The notes under the pieces were generated by a model. That model saw only the letters and a program-made list of their open reading frames with translations, was not told the origin of the DNA and did no database searches. The position numbers and the translations under genes are program-made. Of a stretch of 64,000 bases of DNA, positions 59,904-64,000 are shown one piece after another. Position 1 is the stretch's first letter, and each line of letters opens with the position of its first letter. This DNA is from Oscillospiraceae bacterium (GTDB taxonomy: Bacteria; Bacillota; Clostridia; Oscillospirales; Acutalibacteraceae): positions 1-64,000 of the forward strand of contig CADARP010000010.1 of the NCBI GenBank assembly GCA_902790325.1. Reading direction: 5' to 3'.

Positions 59904-60847
59904 ATATCCGATTCCTCCGCGCTCTGGCGCATCAGGAACCGTATCATGATACCGAGTCCGAGCAGCATCATGCCGAACGCGCCGAGCATCCAAGTCGGCC
60001 ACCAAAGCTGACCGGTCTGCGGCAGCTTATCCTCCATCGAGATGATCGGCGGCGCATCCGGCTCATGCGGACTGGTCGTGTACGGCTGTGTCACCGGCTC
60101 GCGGGACGGCGGAGGCGTCGTATGTGACGGCGTTGTGGGCGTTTCAGGTGTCCCGGGAGTACCGGGACGTGTTGTGCCGGGCGGTGTTCCCGGATTCGTT
60201 GTCGGTACGGGATTCGTAGGAGATGTGGGCGACGTGGGAGACGTCGGGCTCGTCGGAGACGTCGGGTCAGTCGGAGACGTCGGGTCAGTCGGAGACGTCG
60301 GGTCAGTCGGAGACGTCGGGTCCGGTTTAGAGGGTCTCGGCTTCGGAGAAGCCTGGACGTCATAGACGAAATCGTCGCCCATCGACATGGGCAGAGAAAC
60401 GCAAAACGCGTTGATCGTCTCGTACCCGGCTGCCGGCTCGGTCTGGTATACCACATACAAACCGCTGTCAAGATTGGAGAATGTCGCCGTTCCGTCCTTG
60501 CCGACCACCTTTGAAACGGCAGGCAGACTGCGGCTTTCGACCAGCATAAACACGCGGCGTGCAAAATCCTCCGAACCGGCCTGAGAAAGAGGCAGACCTG
60601 CATCCGCAAGTTCCGGCACCCATTCAAAGCCGTACGAATTGTCCATCGGTTCCCATTTTGCGATGCGGTACATCTTCAGACTTCCGCCGGAAATCGGATT
60701 GCCGTCGTAAGCCATTGTGAACGTGATCGAGCATTTGCGGTCAAAATCGGGCACAGCCGCAAAAGCGCACATACAGGAACTTGCAAGCAGCAGGAACACG
60801 ACGACCGCCGCAAGACAAATGCTGCATATTCTGTTATGTTTGGTCAT
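59900..60847 (-). CDS. LPQTG minor pilin / wall-anchored protein with Pro-Thr stalk
   Basis: 315 residues. Signal peptide (about 1-30), an N-terminal Ig-like pilin domain (about 31-165, with FSNLDSGLYVVYQTEPAAGY resembling an E-box region), and a Pro/Thr/Ser-rich stalk (about 168-265) built on DPTSPT repeats. A sorting signal LPQTG (275-279), membrane helix and short tail follow. The stalk suits a wall-spanning base pilin. It overlaps the upstream sortase C gene by 14 bases. The stalk DNA is an 18-base tandem repeat. Confidence 0.9.
   Translation of the reverse strand: MTKHNRICSICLAAVVVFLLLASSCMCAFAAVPDFDRKCSITFTMAYDGNPISGGSLKMYRIAKWEPMDNSYGFEWVPELADAGLPLSQAGSEDFARRVFMLVESRSLPAVSKVVGKDGTATFSNLDSGLYVVYQTEPAAGYETINAFCVSLPMSMGDDFVYDVQASPKPRPSKPDPTSPTDPTSPTDPTSPTDPTSPTSPTSPTSPTSPTNPVPTTNPGTPPGTTRPGTPGTPETPTTPSHTTPPPSREPVTQPYTTSPHEPDAPPIISMEDKLPQTGQLWWPTWMLGAFGMMLLGLGIMIRFLMRQSAEESDI
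60215..60323 (-). repeat. 18-base tandem repeat in the minor pilin stalk
   Basis: Four copies of an 18-base unit (gtcggagacgtcgggtca on the plus strand, the last copy with one change) run from 60252 to 60323. Diverged 9-base sub-units extend to about 60215. Each 18-base copy encodes six residues, so gain or loss keeps frame and changes stalk length. Confidence 0.9.
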
Positions 60848-61718
60848 CGGCTCTCACTTCCTTCCTTGCACGTCTGCGACGCTCCGCGCGGCGCGAACGA
60901 ATCATCACGCCCACGAACAGAACAAACAGAATCGGTGCTGCCACGATGGGCGCAACGATGCTCGGCTGGATGCGCAGTGCATCGCCCACAACGCGAATCT
61001 CACCGGCTTTTTCTTCGTTGCTCACACGGTGACCGCGCACGAGCATACGGTGCGTATTGATGCCGTACGGCGTACAGGTTACAAGCGTGCAGTAATCGCG
61101 ATCCGGCACGAGCTTGAGCTCGCCGACCTCGGACGGCAGCACGATGCGGACCTGGTCCACTTCATACGTCATCGTTTCATTCAGAACCTGAATAATAAAG
61201 GTATCGCCGATCGCAAGTTTGTCGAGATCGGTAAACAGTTTTGCGGACGGCAGACCGCGGTGACCGGACAGAACGGTATGGGTCGTCTTGCCGCCGATGG
61301 GCAGCGAGGAACCTTCGATATGTCCGACCGCAACTGTCAGAACCGCATCCGACGTGCCGTGATAGATCGGCAGGAAACAGTTGATTTTCTTGATTTCAAT
61401 ATACCCCATGATGCCGTTGCCCATGATGTCAAGCTGGCTGTTGTAGTCAGCTCTTTCGGCGTCGGTCAATTCATGCAGCGCGCCGATTTCGGCAATACGC
61501 GCATTGTATTCGCGCGCGTTTTTCAGCATCTGGTCGTAACGGTCGGAATCCATGTTGGCAACGGCCGAAACGTAGTCCGCGATCGCACGGGATGTGTGCA
61601 GAGAGTTCCAGTAATTGCTGACACTGGGGTATAAAAGCAAAGAAAGCCCCGCGAGAATGATGACGACAAGAAGGATCGAGGAACCTCGACCTTTCTTTTT
61701 TTGCTTCGTCTTCTTCAT
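60834..61718 (-). CDS. srtC: Class C sortase (pilin polymerase)
   Basis: 294 residues with transmembrane helices at both ends (about 13-33 and 255-275), the class C layout. Core MGYIEIKKINCFLPIYHGT, His153 in LSGHRG, Cys215 in LVTCTPYGINTHRMLVRG and Arg224. It joins pilin subunits by transpeptidation between LPxTG and a lysine. The region before the core does not show the usual DP(F/W/Y) lid motif. The start at 61718 has GGAGAGG five bases upstream; it follows the major pilin by about 180 bases. Confidence 0.92.
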   Translation of the reverse strand: MKKTKQKKKGRGSSILLVVIILAGLSLLLYPSVSNYWNSLHTSRAIADYVSAVANMDSDRYDQMLKNAREYNARIAEIGALHELTDAERADYNSQLDIMGNGIMGYIEIKKINCFLPIYHGTSDAVLTVAVGHIEGSSLPIGGKTTHTVLSGHRGLPSAKLFTDLDKLAIGDTFIIQVLNETMTYEVDQVRIVLPSEVGELKLVPDRDYCTLVTCTPYGINTHRMLVRGHRVSNEEKAGEIRVVGDALRIQPSIVAPIVAAPILFVLFVGVMIRSRRAERRRRARKEVRADDQT

Positions 61719-61822
61719 GCGGGCCTCTCCGAAAATAAGATTCAAATCAGCTGCTCACTTTCAACCTTCCGACATTGCTGCGCGGGAGAGCAAAAGCGAA
61801 CAGCCGCTTGTGTGTAAATATA

Positions 61823-61859
61823 GGCGGGAGCTTCTCGCCGGTTGACGAAAGCCCCCGCC
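61823..61859 (-). promoter_or_regulatory. Hairpin between major pilin and sortase C genes
   Basis: An 11-base GC-rich stem with one mismatch and a 15-base loop, without a T-run. It probably protects or punctuates the pilin mRNA so that pilin exceeds sortase. Confidence 0.5.
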
Positions 61860-61902
61860 GAATCTCACACACTCAGGGATCTGTCAGGGTAGCCGATTAT
61901 CC

Positions 61903-63561
61903 TTATTCGCTGTAAGCGTGCATGCGCTTTTTGGACACCAGCACGACGACAGCGCCCACTACAAGGATGGCGCCGATGCCGTAGAACAGGTAAGTACCGA
62001 TGCCGCCGGTGCTGGGCAGGATGCTACCGCTGTGGTTGACGACCTTGAAGCCGCTTGCCCACTTGGAGTTCTGCTGCGTCAGCGTGACGTGGCTGTTCTG
62101 CGCACCAACCTGCATCTCTTCACGGGAGGTCAGCGCATTGTAGCCTTCGGGAGCCTGCGTCTCTTCGAGGTAGTAGGTACCTTCGCCGAGACCGACAAAG
62201 CGGACGACGCCGGCTTCGATGGTATCGGATGTTGCTGCGTCGGGAGAAACTGCATAAGTCTTCATGCCCGTGGTCGCATCGGTATCAACAAGCGTAACCT
62301 TGATCTGGTTGCCGTTCGTCTCTGCATCGTACAGATTGAATTCCGCACCGGTCAGGACGTTGTCATCATCGTCGACCTTGACCATATCGAATTCATAGGT
62401 ATACACGCGAGCGGTATCTTCATCCGTCTGCTCGGAGTACGTCAGAACGACCAAGTTGTCGTTGAACGCCTCGGCGCCGCCGGTGCCGTTGGTGTTGCCA
62501 GCGATCTGCGCATCATCAGTCAGCGCGCCGGTGTAGAGAATCACGACCTGGTCGCCGGACAGAAGCTCGTCAGCCACATAATCTGCGGAGAAGGTGATCG
62601 CGAAATCACGGCCGTTTGGTTTGGGCGTGATGACGATGTCTTCCGTGCCGTCATTGTCAGCATCGTAGGAATACACTTTGTTCGCCGCATTATAGTCAAA
62701 CGTGATCGTCGTGGTGCCGCCGCCGTTGGCCTGTGCCTTGACAACGCTCATGCGGAAATTGCCGAGCTTGTTGCTGACTTCGACAAGTTTGGAGCCGTAG
62801 GGCATCGTATCCGTAAGGGTGATCGCCTTGTTGGTGTTGTCGCCGTCCGTCACGGTGATCTGGAAGTCGACAGGCTGGCCGATGGTCGCGCTGGTCTCGT
62901 CAGCATAAGTACCCGCAAGGTGGGTCGAGCTGGCGTCGACTTTCTTCTGGACGGTAGGAACGGAGTTCTTGTCGCCCACGGTAACCGTCGTGTTGGTCGT
63001 ATCCAGTGCGCAGAGCGCGCCGAGAGACGTGGTCACGAAGTAGTAACCGTCGCCGCCGACATCGATCGAAGCCGTATCGCCGGAAGCAACAACGGGCGTA
63101 GCGTTGGCAGCCGTCTTGCCAGCAACGTTCGCATAGAACTTGTCGGCAAGCGTCTTGGCAACCGCCGTCTTCGCATCGCTGGTCAGGCTGTCGCCGTTCG
63201 TCAGCGTCACGAGGTAGATCGGGTTGTCGTTGCCGTCCAGCTGGGACGTCTTGGAGAACGTCAGACCGTCAACCGAGAAGGTGTCGTCCGTAGCAGGATT
63301 GCCGGTGACATTCTGGCCGGCCACAGCCGGAGTCGTCACAACAGACCACCACTCGGAGGAAGCGGACGTGGTGTACGTGTAAACAGGATCGGACGCGCCG
63401 GAAGGCGTGGTGTAAACAACGTCAAAAATCTTGTACGCGTTGTAGGTTTCGCCCTCGAACGCCGGATCAACGGTGATGATGTACTCGCTTGCGAACGCTG
63501 CAATCGCCGTAGTGGAAAGTACGAGTGCGACGCAAAGCAAAATCATTGCAAATTTCTTCAT
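61903..63561 (-). CDS. LPSTG major pilin (isopeptide-forming backbone subunit)
   Basis: 552 residues. Signal peptide ending AFASEYI (about residue 25). Several Ig/Cna-B-like domains follow: an N-terminal one with NAYKIFDVVYT, a D2-type fimbrial isopeptide domain around residues 215-380, and a C-terminal Cna-B domain with the E-box YYLEETQAPEGYN. The pilin-motif lysine is probably in VPTVQKKVD (about residue 205). Sorting signal LPSTG at 515-519, membrane helix and basic tail. AAGGAGAT precedes the ATG. Similar to SpaD/EbpC/RrgB-type shaft subunits. Confidence 0.92.
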   Translation of the reverse strand: MKKFAMILLCVALVLSTTAIAAFASEYIITVDPAFEGETYNAYKIFDVVYTTPSGASDPVYTYTTSASSEWWSVVTTPAVAGQNVTGNPATDDTFSVDGLTFSKTSQLDGNDNPIYLVTLTNGDSLTSDAKTAVAKTLADKFYANVAGKTAANATPVVASGDTASIDVGGDGYYFVTTSLGALCALDTTNTTVTVGDKNSVPTVQKKVDASSTHLAGTYADETSATIGQPVDFQITVTDGDNTNKAITLTDTMPYGSKLVEVSNKLGNFRMSVVKAQANGGGTTTITFDYNAANKVYSYDADNDGTEDIVITPKPNGRDFAITFSADYVADELLSGDQVVILYTGALTDDAQIAGNTNGTGGAEAFNDNLVVLTYSEQTDEDTARVYTYEFDMVKVDDDDNVLTGAEFNLYDAETNGNQIKVTLVDTDATTGMKTYAVSPDAATSDTIEAGVVRFVGLGEGTYYLEETQAPEGYNALTSREEMQVGAQNSHVTLTQQNSKWASGFKVVNHSGSILPSTGGIGTYLFYGIGAILVVGAVVVLVSKKRMHAYSE

Positions 63562-63686
63562 GGGTATCTCCTTCTTTCTTTGCTTAGAAATGATCCTTGA
63601 GTGAATTGTGTGTACGTACGGGCGTCGGTTGTCGGGACGTCATCTCCTTTCTGTTTCAATCGGGTGGATGGGCGGACTGTATAGTT

Positions 63687-64000
63687 TTAATAAAAACTAA
63701 CTGGTTCAAACACGCGGATCGCATTGAACGGCCAGATGCAGCAGACGACCTTGCCGATGAGCTGATCCTGCGTAACGCAGCCGATCACGGAATGCCGCGA
63801 ATCGATGGAGCCTGTGCGGTTGTCGCCGAGGACGAACCATCCGTCGTCCGGCACCCGCACGGGATATTCCACATCGGAGCCGCCGTTTGCTTTCGGCCGT
63901 GCATAACGCTCGACGATCCGGCGGTAATCGACCTCGACATTGCCGTATTCATCTACGCTGACGAGATCGCCGGGACCCGCGATGATGCGGCGCACCAAAA
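63687..64000 (-). CDS. lepB: Signal peptidase I (partial, runs off the window), pilus-associated
   Basis: C-terminal part of at least 104 residues; the N-terminus lies beyond the right edge. RRIIAGPGDLVSV is the region that normally holds the catalytic lysine, and GDNRTGSIDSRHSVIGCV is the conserved box E. The position usually occupied by the lysine (VKRII) reads VRRII. It is encoded directly upstream of the major pilin, as dedicated signal peptidases (SipA-like) are in other pilus islands. The serine box is not visible in this window. Confidence 0.85.
   Translation of the reverse strand, partial: LVRRIIAGPGDLVSVDEYGNVEVDYRRIVERYARPKANGGSDVEYPVRVPDDGWFVLGDNRTGSIDSRHSVIGCVTQDQLIGKVVCCIWPFNAIRVFEPVSFY

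Noticed and set aside
61823-61859. Hairpin between pilin and sortase C as an intrinsic terminator
   Set aside because: There is no T-run after the stem, so it is listed as a structural element instead.
63600-63665. A 19-codon frame (ATG after AAAGGAG) between lepB and the major pilin
   Set aside because: The ribosome binding site directly abuts the ATG and the peptide is featureless; probably not a leader gene.

Overview
The window reads as chromosome of a Gram-positive, moderately GC-rich (mid-50s % by eye) member of the class Clostridia, most likely near the Oscillospiraceae/Ruminococcaceae. Supporting evidence: strong AGGAGG-type ribosome binding sites, sigma-A promoters with 17-base spacers, a Firmicutes gene set (SpoIVB peptidase, RodA, str operon, YolD/UmuC pair, YdbS/YdbT pair) and sortase-assembled pili. 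No phage, insertion sequence, CRISPR array, rRNA or tRNA was recognised. The window is cut inside a signal peptidase gene at its right end.

Layout. 0.1-3.7 kb: two small membrane proteins, then larB-larC-larE for the nickel-pincer cofactor (no larA in view). 3.7-10.6 kb (minus): glycerate kinase, purC, a secreted alpha/beta hydrolase, a sugar-nucleotide epimerase, and upp-rpiB-tsaB-tsaE. 10.8-12 kb: rodA from a divergent promoter. 12-13.1 kb (minus): a helical-bundle protein, a SecB-like chaperone and a small membrane protein. 13.4-17 kb: an ABC ATPase, a membrane-anchored Ig-like adaptor and a MacB-type permease with overlapping genes. 17.1-25.2 kb (minus): a tightly spaced run of beta-propeller/toroid protein, DapA/NanA-family lyase, secreted DUF4474-like protein, YfhO-type membrane protein, glycosyltransferase and thioredoxin. 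Its promoter carries a perfect 18-base palindrome. A GPH-type sugar symporter is divergent from it.

27-32.8 kb: xpt followed by a BMP-type nucleoside ABC importer (lipoprotein, double ATPase, two permeases), a coherent purine salvage unit. 33-35.3 kb: polysaccharide pyruvyl transferase plus a ferredoxin/F420-dehydrogenase-beta-like protein. 35.3-37.3 kb: Y-family polymerase with its YolD-like partner. 37.4-41.7 kb: a 50-residue monocistronic protein, spoIVB, an amidase without signal peptide, a glycosyltransferase and a TIM-barrel isomerase.

41.8-53.9 kb (minus): the transcription/translation block rpoB-rpoC-rpsL-rpsG-fusA-tuf, with clear promoters before rpoB, rpsL and tuf and structured leaders before rpsL and rpsG. 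54.4-59.1 kb (minus): lipase-ydbS-ydbT and a CorC/HlyC-type CBS transporter. 59.3-64 kb (minus): a pilus island of signal peptidase, LPSTG major pilin, class C sortase, LPQTG minor pilin with an 18-base tandem repeat, and a second sortase.

Most promising for something new: the ATPase/adaptor/permease system at 13.4-17 kb, the palindrome-controlled propeller/lyase operon with its divergent symporter, the pilus island with its lysine-lacking signal peptidase and atypical sortase C, the monocistronic 50-residue protein, and the overlapping small-membrane-protein/SecB-like pair.
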